Positions 1 to 7,853 of a stretch of DNA of 64,000 nt are shown here, piece by piece. Source of the stretch: an uncultured Oscillospiraceae bacterium. Lineage in GTDB: Bacteria > Bacillota > Clostridia > Oscillospirales > Ruminococcaceae. Position 1 is the first letter of the stretch; the number at the start of each line of letters is the position of its first letter. The position numbers and the translations under genes were made by a program. The notes beneath the pieces are model-generated. The model saw nothing but the letters and a program-made list of their open reading frames with translations. It was not told the origin of the DNA and did not search any database. Location of the stretch: NCBI GenBank assembly GCA_900540595.1, contig UQGL01000010.1, forward strand, positions 1 through 64,000, in the 5' to 3' direction.

Positions 1-145
1 CTTGCAGGGTGTAGTCCCAATCTTCCGGCAGGGAGAGCATTTGGGAGAGTAAGCCTTTGGCTTTCAGGGACAAGGCTCGGTTCCGCAGGTGATGGTTCGA
101 CATGACCGTGTAGCCGCTGTTCTTTTCTACACGAAAAACTGCCAT
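1..145 (-). CDS. 5' end of a helix-turn-helix/replication-initiation protein of a conjugative element (partial)
   Basis: Only the first 48 codons are inside the window; the gene runs off the left edge. The protein begins MAVFRVEKNSGYTVMSNHHL, which I recognise from helix-turn-helix 'replication initiator' proteins carried by integrative conjugative elements of Clostridia. The family bind DNA and are thought to act in element replication or regulation. The start is well supported: AAAGGAGG lies 10 bases upstream (156-163). A terminator-like hairpin sits in its leader. The assignment rests on a short N-terminus, so the family is fairly likely but the exact role is not shown here. Confidence 0.65.
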   Translation of the reverse strand, partial: MAVFRVEKNSGYTVMSNHHLRNRALSLKAKGLLSQMLSLPEDWDYTLQ

Positions 146-172
146 TTCACGGATGCCTCCTTTCGTTGCAAA

Positions 173-222
173 CAAAAAAGCAGCGTCCATTTGATCCCGG
201 TGATGGGAGAAGTGAACGCTGC
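173..222 (-). terminator. terminator-like hairpin in the leader of the conjugative-element gene
   Basis: Read on the minus strand, GCAGCGTTCA pairs with TGGACGCTGC (one G-U) and is followed by TTTTTTG. It lies about 28 bases upstream of the start codon of the partial gene and downstream of any promoter further right, so it could act as an attenuator. Whether it does is inference. Confidence 0.55.
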
Positions 223-378
223 GCGTACTTGATAATTTTTAGGTTGTGTGGTATATAAAAGGCAACTGTTTTTTCAATACAGCCGCCCATCGGGGTGCGA
301 TACAAGCAAGTTGCTATTCGATGGTATTAAAAACGAATTGTAATACGATGGTTTTCGAAAAATGCTGTATCACTACTC

Positions 379-427
379 GCACCAAACGGAAGCCCCGAAC
401 TTAGGTTCGGGGCTTTTCGTTTGGTGC
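379..427. terminator. long inverted repeat, bidirectional terminator
   Basis: Outer arms GCACCAAACG/CGTTTGGTGC and inner arms AGCCCCGAAC/GTTCGGGGCT form a nearly perfect 49-base inverted repeat. The inner stem is followed by TTTT. It could end transcription from both sides, separating the conjugative-element leader from the chromosomal side. Confidence 0.75.
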
Positions 428-845
428 TTTGGCTATGGGACGACCCGAATCATCAAGTCTGGCAAGCGGTCTTTTCTGTTGGATAGCAAGGAAGTTCCTT
501 GGCCTAATGAAGGTGTAGGGGCGACCATTGGTCGCCCGCCAACTTGGCGGAACCACGCGCTTTCCGGGAAAGCTTTTTTCGCAGATAAACGGGCAGGGGC
601 GAGCAATGCTCGCCCCTACAAGAGTTTTTTGACAGCCTGCGGCGAACATGGATTGCCCGCAAGCTTGATTCGGTACCGCCCTCCCGGAAAGGCTATTCAC
701 ATATACTGCGGGTGTGTGCAGACACTGCACCCCTACAAAGATATGCTTGAACGAGATGGAGAAATTTACCCTGTACGGCTCTTACATTATAATATTGCCA
801 AACTCCCCGGTACAGCTATAATACAGAAAGCTTCTCAGACAAAAA
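428..845. other. gene-free stretch with one composite palindromic repeat
   Basis: I see no convincing gene here. One long reading frame exists (362-859) but it has no ribosome site, runs through a terminator and two palindromes, and resembles no family I know. The stretch holds one interspersed repeat unit (515-619) and otherwise unremarkable sequence. Confidence 0.6.
515..619. repeat. composite palindromic repeat, unit 1
   Basis: The left half starts GTAGGGGCGACC and folds on GGTCGCCC; the right half is CGGGCAGGGGCGAGC folding on GCTCGCCCCTAC. The outer ends GTAGGGGC and GCCCCTAC are inverted copies. The right half plus the next 20 bases (597-639) is identical, in inverted orientation, to 6625-6667. 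Confidence 0.8.
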
Positions 846-885
846 AAGAAACCACCTAAAAACTTTCGTTTCTAGGTGGTTTCTT
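845..885. terminator. terminator of tRNA-Leu(CAG)
   Basis: Perfect 13-base arms AAGAAACCACCTA and TAGGTGGTTTCTT. On the minus strand the stem is followed by a T-rich run, placing it directly after the tRNA 3' end. Confidence 0.8.
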
Positions 886-972
886 TGGTGCGGATGAAGG
901 GATTTGAACCCACACTCTTTTAAGGGAACTAGAACCTGAATCTAGCGCGTCTGCCAGTTCCGCCACATCCGC
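886..972 (-). tRNA. tRNA-Leu (anticodon CAG)
   Basis: The acceptor arms GCGGATG/CATCCGC, the D-arm TGGCGGAACTGGCAGACGC typical of leucine tRNA, an anticodon stem CTAGA/TCTAG with loop TTCAGGT, a long variable arm and GGTTCAAATCC T-arm are all visible, with CCA encoded. The 3' end faces the conjugative-element fragment to the left, the usual geometry for tRNA-targeted integration. Confidence 0.95.
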
Positions 973-1135
973 ATATTTTGTTTTCGTCTTGGCCGTTGGC
1001 CTGACGACAGATATTATTATAGCCAAACAACCGGTAAATGTCAAGCGCTTTTTGCAAAAAAACAGAACTTTTTTATATTTTTGTGAACAAACTCAAAAGA
1101 TGACGCTGAATCGACAAAGAGATGCGGCGCAATAC

Positions 1136-1163
1136 TTGCTTTTGCGCCATAAACTGCTATAAT
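1136..1163 (+). promoter_or_regulatory. sigma-A-type promoter for the DUF975 gene
   Basis: TTGCTT and a perfect TATAAT are separated by 16 bases, about 85 bases upstream of the start codon at 1249. Confidence 0.6.
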
Positions 1164-1248
1164 ATAAATACAATATTCTGCACAATTCCCGCCTTGTGGT
1201 GCTTACAACGCAGGGAATATGCTGTATGAAATAGGGAGGTAAACGCTT

Positions 1249-2013
1249 ATGTGGACACGCGAACTTTTAAAATCCAACGCCAAGCAGGCACTGCAGGGAC
1301 GGTACTGGCGCAGCTTTTGGGTCTGCCTTGTGCTGAGCTTTGTCGGGCTGGGCGGGGCCAGTGCCAGCAGCGGCAGCGCGGCGCGGCAGACCGTGGATAC
1401 CGCCGGTGGGGACACAGCCTCGATTTATGATATGTTCAGCAACATCCCGGATAATATGCTTGCGGCACTCGCAGTCGGTGCGTTTATTGGTGCTATTATC
1501 AGCATCTGTTGGGTGTTGTTCGTCTTGTATCCGCTCAAGGTCGGCCGCTGCCGCTATTTTATGGAGAGCCGCCAATCCCTGACCCCGGCCTCCACCGTTG
1601 TCAGCACCTTCCGTCAGCCCTACGGCAACCCCATCCTCGTGCAGCTGCTCACCAACTTAAAGGTTTTTCTGGGCTTCCTTCTGCTCATTGTGCCGGGAAT
1701 TTATTGGGACTACTGCTACACGCTCGTACCTTATCTGCTGGCCGAAAATCCCTACATGTCCGCTACCCGCGCCATGGAGCTGAGCAAGGAAATGATGGAA
1801 GGCGAAAAGTGGAATTACTTCGTCCTGCAGCTGTCCTTCTTTGGCTGGCTGCTGCTCTGCGCGTTCACCTTCGGCATCGGCGGCTTCTTTCTGGAGCCGT
1901 ACATGCAGGCCACCTATGCGGAGTTTTATGCCGCTATGCGCAGCAAGGCGCTGGCTGCAGGCATGACCACCACCGAGGAGCTGGGCGGCTTTGTGCGCCA
2001 CGATACCTTCTGA
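1249..2013 (+). CDS. DUF975 family multi-pass membrane protein
   Basis: This 254-residue protein opens with MWTRELLKSNAKQALQGRYW, the conserved N-terminal signature (SNAKQAL.G.YW) of the DUF975 family of Firmicute membrane proteins, whose function is unknown. Hydrophobic segments are visible near residues 24-45, 70-95, 128-150 and 185-215, with a typical 'VPYLLAENP..S..RAMELSKEMM..EK' loop before the last segments. GGGAGG lies 10 bases before the ATG. It has its own promoter and terminator, so it is probably a single-gene unit. Confidence 0.8.
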   Translation: MWTRELLKSNAKQALQGRYWRSFWVCLVLSFVGLGGASASSGSAARQTVDTAGGDTASIYDMFSNIPDNMLAALAVGAFIGAIISICWVLFVLYPLKVGRCRYFMESRQSLTPASTVVSTFRQPYGNPILVQLLTNLKVFLGFLLLIVPGIYWDYCYTLVPYLLAENPYMSATRAMELSKEMMEGEKWNYFVLQLSFFGWLLLCAFTFGIGGFFLEPYMQATYAEFYAAMRSKALAAGMTTTEELGGFVRHDTF

Positions 2014-2028
2014 GCTTACTTAAAGAAA

Positions 2029-2071
2029 CGCCGCGAAAACGGGCAGCTGCCTGTATTTCGCGGCGCTTTTT
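2029..2071 (+). terminator. terminator after the DUF975 gene
   Basis: CGCCGCGAAA pairs with TTTCGCGGCG, extended inside by GGCAG/CTGCC, and is followed by CTTTTTG. Confidence 0.85.
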
Positions 2072-2222
2072 GCTGTATCGGTGCGCAGGATTTCACACTT
2101 CTTCAAACCATTCACGCAATTTTTTCACATTTTCAAATTATAATAAAAGTCTGGGCATCCCTGCACAATTTCTGCACTGCAGCAATGCCCTTGAACCCAA
2201 GTGATAAAGGAGAGTGCGCACT

Positions 2223-3200
2223 TTGATTGAGGTAGAGCATCTGACAAAGCGCTACGGCGGCCACACCGCGGTGGAGGATATCAGCTTCACCGTGGAGGAC
2301 GGCTGCATTTACGGGCTGCTGGGTCCCAACGGGGCAGGCAAGTCCACCACGATGAATATCATAACCGGCTATATTTCCGCCACAGACGGCACCGTGCGAA
2401 TCGACGGCCATGATATTGCAGAGGAACCCGCTGAGGCTAAGGCCTGCATCGGCTACCTGCCGGAGCTGCCGCCGCTCTATCCGGAGATGACCACGCGGGA
2501 GTATCTGCTTTTTGTGGCCGAGCTGAAGGGCACCCGCAAAAAGGCAGAACGCATTGCGGCGGTAGAGCATGCCGCTGCCCGCGCGGGTCTGCAGGGGATG
2601 GAGCAGCGGCTCATCCGCAACCTTTCCAAGGGCTACCGCCAGCGTGTCGGCATTGCCGCCGCGCTGCTGGGCACACCCAAGGTCATCATTCTGGACGAGC
2701 CGACCGTCGGCCTTGACCCCGCGCAGATGATCGAGATCCGCTCCCTGATCCGGGATCTGGGCAAAACCCACACGGTCATTTTGTCCAGCCATATTTTGAG
2801 CGAGGTGCAGTCCGTTTGTGATCGGGTGCTGATCATTGCCCACGGCAGGCTGGTGGCGCAGGGCACACCGGAGGAGCTGGCCGCCAGGCTGACCGCGAAG
2901 GGAACCATCACCGCTACGGCTCAAGGCAGCCGGGAGGAGATCCTTGCGGCGGCGGGCACCGTGCCGGGCCTGACGAACCTGACCGTGACCGAGGAAAAGG
3001 ACGGCGAGGTCAGCTTTACTGCCGTCAGCACCGAGGGCACCGACCTGCGCGGTGCGCTTTCACAGGCGTTGGCCGGGGCAGGCTGCCCGGTGCTGGACCT
3101 GCGCGCCGAGACGATGAGTCTGGAGGATGTATTCCTGCAGCTGACCGAGACCCAGCAGACCTCGCAGCAGGACCATACAAAGGAGGGTGACGAGCAATGA
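2223..3200 (+). CDS. ABC transporter ATP-binding protein (GldA-like)
   Basis: A 325-residue ABC ATPase. Walker A GPNGAGKST is near residues 34-42, the signature LSKGYRQRV near 140, and Walker B VIILDEPTVGLDP follows. The C-terminal part is the extra domain usual in ABC-2 exporters. I prefer the TTG start at 2223 (protein LIEVEHLTKRYGG, read as Met) because AAAGGAG at 2206-2212 is 10 bases before it; the in-frame GTG at 2214 touches that site. It overlaps the permease gene by 4 bases. With the next three genes it forms the set seen as GldA/GldF/GldG/DUF4340. The exported substrate is unknown. Confidence 0.9.
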   Translation: MIEVEHLTKRYGGHTAVEDISFTVEDGCIYGLLGPNGAGKSTTMNIITGYISATDGTVRIDGHDIAEEPAEAKACIGYLPELPPLYPEMTTREYLLFVAELKGTRKKAERIAAVEHAAARAGLQGMEQRLIRNLSKGYRQRVGIAAALLGTPKVIILDEPTVGLDPAQMIEIRSLIRDLGKTHTVILSSHILSEVQSVCDRVLIIAHGRLVAQGTPEELAARLTAKGTITATAQGSREEILAAAGTVPGLTNLTVTEEKDGEVSFTAVSTEGTDLRGALSQALAGAGCPVLDLRAETMSLEDVFLQLTETQQTSQQDHTKEGDEQ

Positions 3201-4060
3201 CAGCTATTTTCAAGCGCGAATTCAAGAGCTGCTTTACCGGTATGATCGGCTGGGTCATTGCCGCCGTCAGCCTTTTCTTTCTGGGTTTGTACTTTACAAA
3301 TCGAAATCTTCTCTATGCTTCGTCTGATTTCGCCTCGGTGCTCTACACCATGACGATGATCCTGCTGTTCCTGCTGCCGGCCATCAGCATGCGCAGCTTT
3401 GCTGAGGAACGCAAAAACAAGACCGACCAGCTGCTTTTGACCAGCCCGGTCAGCATCCCGGCCATTGTGGCGGGTAAGTTTCTGGCAGAACTCGCTGTTT
3501 TTGCGCTGCCGCTGGCGGCGGCTGTGGTAATGCCCCTGCTGCTGCAGGCATTCGGCACGGTGTCGCTGGTGGCGGCCTACAGCGCCCTGCTGGGCTATCT
3601 GCTGCTGGGCGGCGCCTGTCTGGCTGTGGGCACATGGATCTCCGCTCTGACCGAAAACCAGATACTGGCCTATCTTGCTACCTTCGGCGCGCTGCTGGTG
3701 GCCTACCTGATGAACGGCATCCAGACGATGTTCACGACTGGCAACCTGCTGGCGTTTATTGTCTTTATGATCGTGCTGCTGGTGGCGTCTGTTCTGGTGG
3801 GCGTCATCTGCAAACGGCTGGCGGCAGGCGCTGTAGTATTCTGTGCGGGCGCGGTGGTGCTGTTTGTGCTGTTTCAGCTGCGCCCGGCATGGCTTTTGAC
3901 AGCCTTCAATGCGGTGCTGTCCGCGCTGGCCCTGTTTGAGCCGTTCAAGGACATTGTGGGCGGGATGTTCAGTATCCCGGCCATTGTCTACTATCTGTCG
4001 GTCATGGGGCTGTTCCTCTTTTTGACCGGGCAGGCGCTTGCACGCCGCCGTTGGAACTGA
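3197..4060 (+). CDS. ABC-2 type permease (GldF-like)
   Basis: A 287-residue membrane protein with about six hydrophobic segments. It opens MTAIFKREFKSCFTGMIGW, as in the GldF/ABC2 permease family, and carries the 'LLPAISMRSFAEERKNKTDQLLLTSPV' coupling region that contacts the ATPase. The start overlaps the ATPase gene in ATGA fashion, and GGAGG sits just upstream (3182-3187 region). It ends 15 bases before the GldG-like gene. In gliding bacteria GldAFG is a transporter; in Firmicutes the substrate is not established. Confidence 0.88.
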   Translation: MTAIFKREFKSCFTGMIGWVIAAVSLFFLGLYFTNRNLLYASSDFASVLYTMTMILLFLLPAISMRSFAEERKNKTDQLLLTSPVSIPAIVAGKFLAELAVFALPLAAAVVMPLLLQAFGTVSLVAAYSALLGYLLLGGACLAVGTWISALTENQILAYLATFGALLVAYLMNGIQTMFTTGNLLAFIVFMIVLLVASVLVGVICKRLAAGAVVFCAGAVVLFVLFQLRPAWLLTAFNAVLSALALFEPFKDIVGGMFSIPAIVYYLSVMGLFLFLTGQALARRRWN

Positions 4061-4075
4061 GGAGGTACACTGAGC

Positions 4076-5497
4076 ATGAAAAAACAGAATGGTATTTGGC
4101 AGGGCGGCAGCAAGCGCACCCTGCACAGCGGCCTGTACGCCAGTGTGCTGGCAGCGGTCGTGCTGGCGGTGGTCGTGCTGCTGAACCTTGTCGTCCGCGC
4201 ACTGCCTACCAAATATACGCAGTATGACATCTCCACGACCGCACTCTTTACCTTGAGCGATACGACCGAGAACCTGCTGCATGAGCTGAACACCGATGTG
4301 ACCGCCTACTATCTGGCCGAGAGCGGGCAGGAGGACGCCAACATCACCCGCCTGCTTGACCGCTATGCGGGCGAGAGCAGCCACTTTAGCTGGCAGCAGC
4401 GGGATCCGGTGCTTTACCCGACCTTTGCCCAGCAGTATGACGGTGCCTCCACCGGCAGTGTTGTGCTGGTCAGCGGGGAAAACAACACCGTCCTTTCCTA
4501 CAATGACATGTATGAGATGGACCTTGAAAGCTACTACACCACCGGCACGGCAAACTACAGCTTTCAGGCGGAAAACGCCATCACCTCCGGCATCGCCAAG
4601 GTCACCCGCACCGAGGCTTACCAGCTGTATGAGCTGACCGGCCATGGGGAGACGGCTCTGACCAGCGATTTTACCGAGACTCTGAACAACGCCGGCGTCA
4701 CGGTGACAGAGCTGAACCTTGTGACGAGCGGCAGCATCCCGGCCGACGCCGGCGCACTGCTCATCAACGCGCCGGGGGCAGACCTGACCGATGCCGAGGC
4801 AGCGCTGCTGAACGAGTATGTTGCAAACGGCGGCAAGCTGTTTGTGACCACCGATTTTACGACCGCAACGCCGAAGCTGGATTCTGTGCTGGCCGCCTGC
4901 GGCATGAACCGCCAGCCCGGTCTGCTGATCGAAACGGACGCCGACCGTTACCCCTACGGTTACCCGCAGACCTACCTGCTGCCCACGGTGGTCAGCAATG
5001 AAATCACGGCGGGCGTGTCGCAGAGCATGATGGTCTACACCCCCATCGCGCAGGGCATCACCACCGATGAGGACAGTGAATTTACCTTTACCCAGCTGTT
5101 GACCACCGGTGATACAGCCTACGCGATGGAAAACTACGCCACTGCCGAGACCGCCCAGAAGGCTGACACCGACCCCGAGGGCAGCTTTGCCGTGGCCGTT
5201 GCGGCTGAGAATGCCGCGACCGGGGCGCGGGTCGTCTGGGTCAACTGCCCGAACCTGCTGTTGAGCAGCATCAACCAGCAGGTGTCGGGCGGCAATGCAC
5301 AGCTGCTGGGCAGTGCCGTCAACTGGCTGAACGGTGCGCAGACCACGGCAGTCATCAATGCCAAGAGCATGAGCGCCGCCTCGCTGAATGTGCCGGTCTC
5401 GGCGGCTGTGCCGCTGGGCGTGCTGTTTACGCTGGTGCTGCCCATCGTCTGTCTGATCGCGGGTGCGGTGATTTGCGTGGTGCGCCGCCGCAGATAA
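4076..5497 (+). CDS. GldG-like ABC transporter auxiliary protein
   Basis: 473 residues with a hydrophobic segment near 20-42 and another near 442-466, enclosing a large extracytoplasmic domain: the GldG layout. After the first segment it reads TKYTQYDISTTALFTLSDTT, matching the 'D.S....FTLS..T' opening of the GldG family. The middle region contains GALLINAPGADLTDAEAALL and GGKLFVTTDF, the Rossmann-like pattern of this family. The C-terminal tail is VVRRRR. GAGGTA precedes the ATG. It is the third gene of the exporter operon and likely works on the outer side of the membrane with the permease. Confidence 0.82.
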   Translation: MKKQNGIWQGGSKRTLHSGLYASVLAAVVLAVVVLLNLVVRALPTKYTQYDISTTALFTLSDTTENLLHELNTDVTAYYLAESGQEDANITRLLDRYAGESSHFSWQQRDPVLYPTFAQQYDGASTGSVVLVSGENNTVLSYNDMYEMDLESYYTTGTANYSFQAENAITSGIAKVTRTEAYQLYELTGHGETALTSDFTETLNNAGVTVTELNLVTSGSIPADAGALLINAPGADLTDAEAALLNEYVANGGKLFVTTDFTTATPKLDSVLAACGMNRQPGLLIETDADRYPYGYPQTYLLPTVVSNEITAGVSQSMMVYTPIAQGITTDEDSEFTFTQLLTTGDTAYAMENYATAETAQKADTDPEGSFAVAVAAENAATGARVVWVNCPNLLLSSINQQVSGGNAQLLGSAVNWLNGAQTTAVINAKSMSAASLNVPVSAAVPLGVLFTLVLPIVCLIAGAVICVVRRRR

Positions 5498-5506
5498 AGG
5501 AGAGCC

Positions 5507-6550
5507 ATGAAGAACAACGCAAAAAAAACAAAAAAGCTGCTGCCGTTGGCCGTGCTGCTTGCCGCAGCCGCCCTGCTGGGCATCCTGCTGGCGGTGCTGA
5601 CCCGCAGCAGCACGGATGCCGCAGATACAACGATCCCGCTGTGCGGCTTTACGGCAGAGGAGATCGACCGGCTGGCCTACTCCGGCAATAATATGGATGT
5701 GACGCTGCTCAAGGGCAGCACAGGGGACTGGATGCTGGATTCCGACCCGGCCCTGCCGCTGGATCAGGCAAAGGTCACGAGCCTTGTGGAGCAGTATGCC
5801 GCGCTGGCGGCGCTGCGCAAGCTGGAGGGCAGCGACCTTGCCGAGCTGCCCGAAAAGAGCGCTGCACCCCAGATGACCATCACCATCGGCGCGGGGGAAA
5901 AGACCCTTGCCTTGACGGTGGACCAGCTGAACACCGTTGCCGATGTCTACTATATCTACGATGAAAGTGGTGCAGCGTATACCGTTATGCGCAGCGACCT
6001 TGCGACCCTGAGCAAGTCCCCGCGGGATCTCTACAAGGCGCAGACGCTGACTGACAAGACGCTGAGCGATGTGGCGGCGATGCAGGTGAACGACCTGCAG
6101 TTTACCCAGACGGACGGCAGCTGGACGCTGACCGATGACCCGGACTATCCCGTGAGCCAGAGCAGCATCAAAAAGATGGCCAGCACGATTTTGCAGATGC
6201 AGACGGTGTGGACCGTCACCGCGCCTGAGGCCGATACCGCCTACGGTTTGGACAGCCCCGATGTCACGGCTGTGCTGACCTTCACTGACGGCACAAGCCT
6301 GACCGTGCGGTTCGGCAATGCGGTGGCCGCTGCTGCGGACGGCAGTGACGGGGACAGCCTGTGCTATCTTGCCAGCGATGCCGCACCGACTGTTGTGTAT
6401 GAGGTCAACGCCGATTCCAAGCTTGCCTACGCGGTGACAAAGGAAAGCTTATACGAGGAAACGGCCACCGCCGAGACCGCCGCCAGCGACCCGGTGGCGC
6501 AGTACCCCGTCGGCGGGGAGGATGACTACGCCGACAGTTTGCCGGAATGA
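5507..6550 (+). CDS. DUF4340 domain protein, last gene of the GldAFG-type operon
   Basis: 347 residues with an N-terminal membrane anchor (about residues 10-32, KKLLPLAVLLAAAALLGI) and an extracytoplasmic domain of two similar halves: 'LDQAKVTSLVEQYAALAALRKLE' and 'VSQSSIKKMASTILQMQTVWTV', each followed by a beta-rich 'VTAVLTFTDGTSLTVRFGN' type stretch. This is the DUF4340 pattern, which commonly follows GldG-like genes. AAAGGAGAG precedes the ATG, 9 bases after the previous stop. A strong terminator follows. Its function is unknown; genomic context ties it to the exporter. Confidence 0.8.
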   Translation: MKNNAKKTKKLLPLAVLLAAAALLGILLAVLTRSSTDAADTTIPLCGFTAEEIDRLAYSGNNMDVTLLKGSTGDWMLDSDPALPLDQAKVTSLVEQYAALAALRKLEGSDLAELPEKSAAPQMTITIGAGEKTLALTVDQLNTVADVYYIYDESGAAYTVMRSDLATLSKSPRDLYKAQTLTDKTLSDVAAMQVNDLQFTQTDGSWTLTDDPDYPVSQSSIKKMASTILQMQTVWTVTAPEADTAYGLDSPDVTAVLTFTDGTSLTVRFGNAVAAAADGSDGDSLCYLASDAAPTVVYEVNADSKLAYAVTKESLYEETATAETAASDPVAQYPVGGEDDYADSLPE

Positions 6551-6557
6551 AGATACA

Positions 6558-6592
6558 ATGCGCTGCCCCGCGTCGGGCAGCGCATTTTTCTT
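6558..6592 (+). terminator. terminator of the GldAFG-type operon
   Basis: ATGCGCTGCCC pairs with GGGCAGCGCAT across a short loop and is followed by TTTTTC. Confidence 0.88.
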
Positions 6593-6644
6593 GCCCGCGG
6601 CCGGGAAATATGCTACTATATAATCAGGCTGTCAAAAAACTCTT

Positions 6645-6668
6645 GTAGGGGCGAGCATTGCTCGCCCG
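6645..6668. repeat. single palindromic repeat half-unit (unit 2)
   Basis: GTAGGGGCGAGC folds on GCTCGCCCG. With 20 bases to its left (6625-6667) it matches 597-639 exactly in inverted orientation. It ends only a few bases before the ribosome site of the next gene. Confidence 0.8.
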
Positions 6669-6692
6669 CTCCCCCCGGAAAGGCGGTATTCC

Positions 6693-7853
6693 ATGAAAAA
6701 GCGCTTTTTTCTGCCCGTTCTGCTGGCGGCTCTCTGCGCCTGCAATGCGGCTGTGCCAACGCCTACCCCGATGCCCGCCCCGACAGCAACACCGGCTGTA
6801 GAAGCGCAGCCCGCCGATGCGCTGACGCTGGAAGAAAAGGTCGGCCAGCTTTTCATCGTCCGCCCGGATGCGCTCGATCTGAGCCTTTCGCAGGAAACGA
6901 TCAACGATGCCAAGGCCGATGGCGTGACCACTGTGACGAACGATATGCGCAGGGCGCTGCAGCAATACCCCGTGGGCGGCATCTGCCAGTTTGGCAAAAA
7001 CATCGAATCGCCGTCCCAGCTGGCGCGTTTTAATAAAGAGTTGCAGGACGCAAGCGCCACGCCGCTGTTTATCACGGTGGATGAGGAGGGCGGCCTTATC
7101 GCCCGTCTGGCGAATAGCGATGCGTTTACGCTGCCCCGCTACGCCAGCGCCGCAGCCGTGGGCGCAAGCGGCGACCCCGAGGATGCCCGCGCTATGGGGC
7201 AGACCATCGGTGCTTATCTGAAGGAATACGGCTTTACTATGGACTTTGCGCCCGATGCCGATGTGAACACCAACCCGGATAACCCGATCATCGGCACCCG
7301 CGCCTTCTCGTCCGATGCCGGTACCGCTGCTGCCATGGCCGCCGCTATGGCAGACGGACTGCGGCAGAACGGCATTCTGCCGACCCTCAAGCATTTCCCC
7401 GGCCACGGCGACACCGCCGAGGACAGCCACACAGCGCTGGCCGTGACCTACAAAACGCAGGAGGAGCTGGCAAGCTGCGAGCTGCTGCCCTTTGGGGCAG
7501 ACACCGGCCTGCACGCCGTTATGGTGGGGCATATTGCTGCGCCGAATGTGACAGGCAGCGATACCCCGGCCACACTCTCGCCGCAGCTGGTCGCAATGAT
7601 TCCGAACGCCGAAGACACGCTGATCATCACCGATTCGCTGGCGATGGATGCCATCGCCGATGCCTACACCCCCGGTGAGGCTGCTGTACTGGCCCTGCAG
7701 GCGGGCTGTGATGTACTTTTGATGCCAAACTCCCTGCCGGAGGCCTACGCTGCCGTGCTGGAGGCCGTACAAAACGGCACGATCACGCAGGAGCGCCTTG
7801 ACCAAAGCGTCAACAAAATTCTGCGCTATAAAGAGGTATTTGCTCATGTCTGA
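6693..7853 (+). CDS. family 3 glycoside hydrolase, beta-N-acetylhexosaminidase-like lipoprotein
   Basis: 386 residues. The N-terminus is a signal peptide ending LLAALCAC, a plausible lipobox, followed by a Pro/Thr-rich linker (PTPTPMPAPT), so the enzyme is probably anchored outside the membrane. The catalytic domain has LTLEEKVGQLFIV, the NagZ-type signature KHFPGHGDTAEDSH (acid/base His-Asp loop) near residues 231-244 and IITDSLAMDAI carrying the likely nucleophile Asp. NagZ-type enzymes remove terminal N-acetylglucosamine, often from peptidoglycan fragments. It lacks the C-terminal GH3 domain, as single-domain NagZ does. The next gene overlaps its end by 8 bases. Confidence 0.88.
   Translation: MKKRFFLPVLLAALCACNAAVPTPTPMPAPTATPAVEAQPADALTLEEKVGQLFIVRPDALDLSLSQETINDAKADGVTTVTNDMRRALQQYPVGGICQFGKNIESPSQLARFNKELQDASATPLFITVDEEGGLIARLANSDAFTLPRYASAAAVGASGDPEDARAMGQTIGAYLKEYGFTMDFAPDADVNTNPDNPIIGTRAFSSDAGTAAAMAAAMADGLRQNGILPTLKHFPGHGDTAEDSHTALAVTYKTQEELASCELLPFGADTGLHAVMVGHIAAPNVTGSDTPATLSPQLVAMIPNAEDTLIITDSLAMDAIADAYTPGEAAVLALQAGCDVLLMPNSLPEAYAAVLEAVQNGTITQERLDQSVNKILRYKEVFAHV

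Noticed and set aside
362-859. 165-codon plus-strand frame in the left gene-free region
   Set aside because: No ribosome site; it crosses a strong terminator and two palindromes, and the protein resembles nothing known.
2921-4645. 574-codon minus-strand frame across the ABC operon
   Set aside because: Runs through three well-supported plus-strand genes; His/Gln-rich composition typical of antisense frames.
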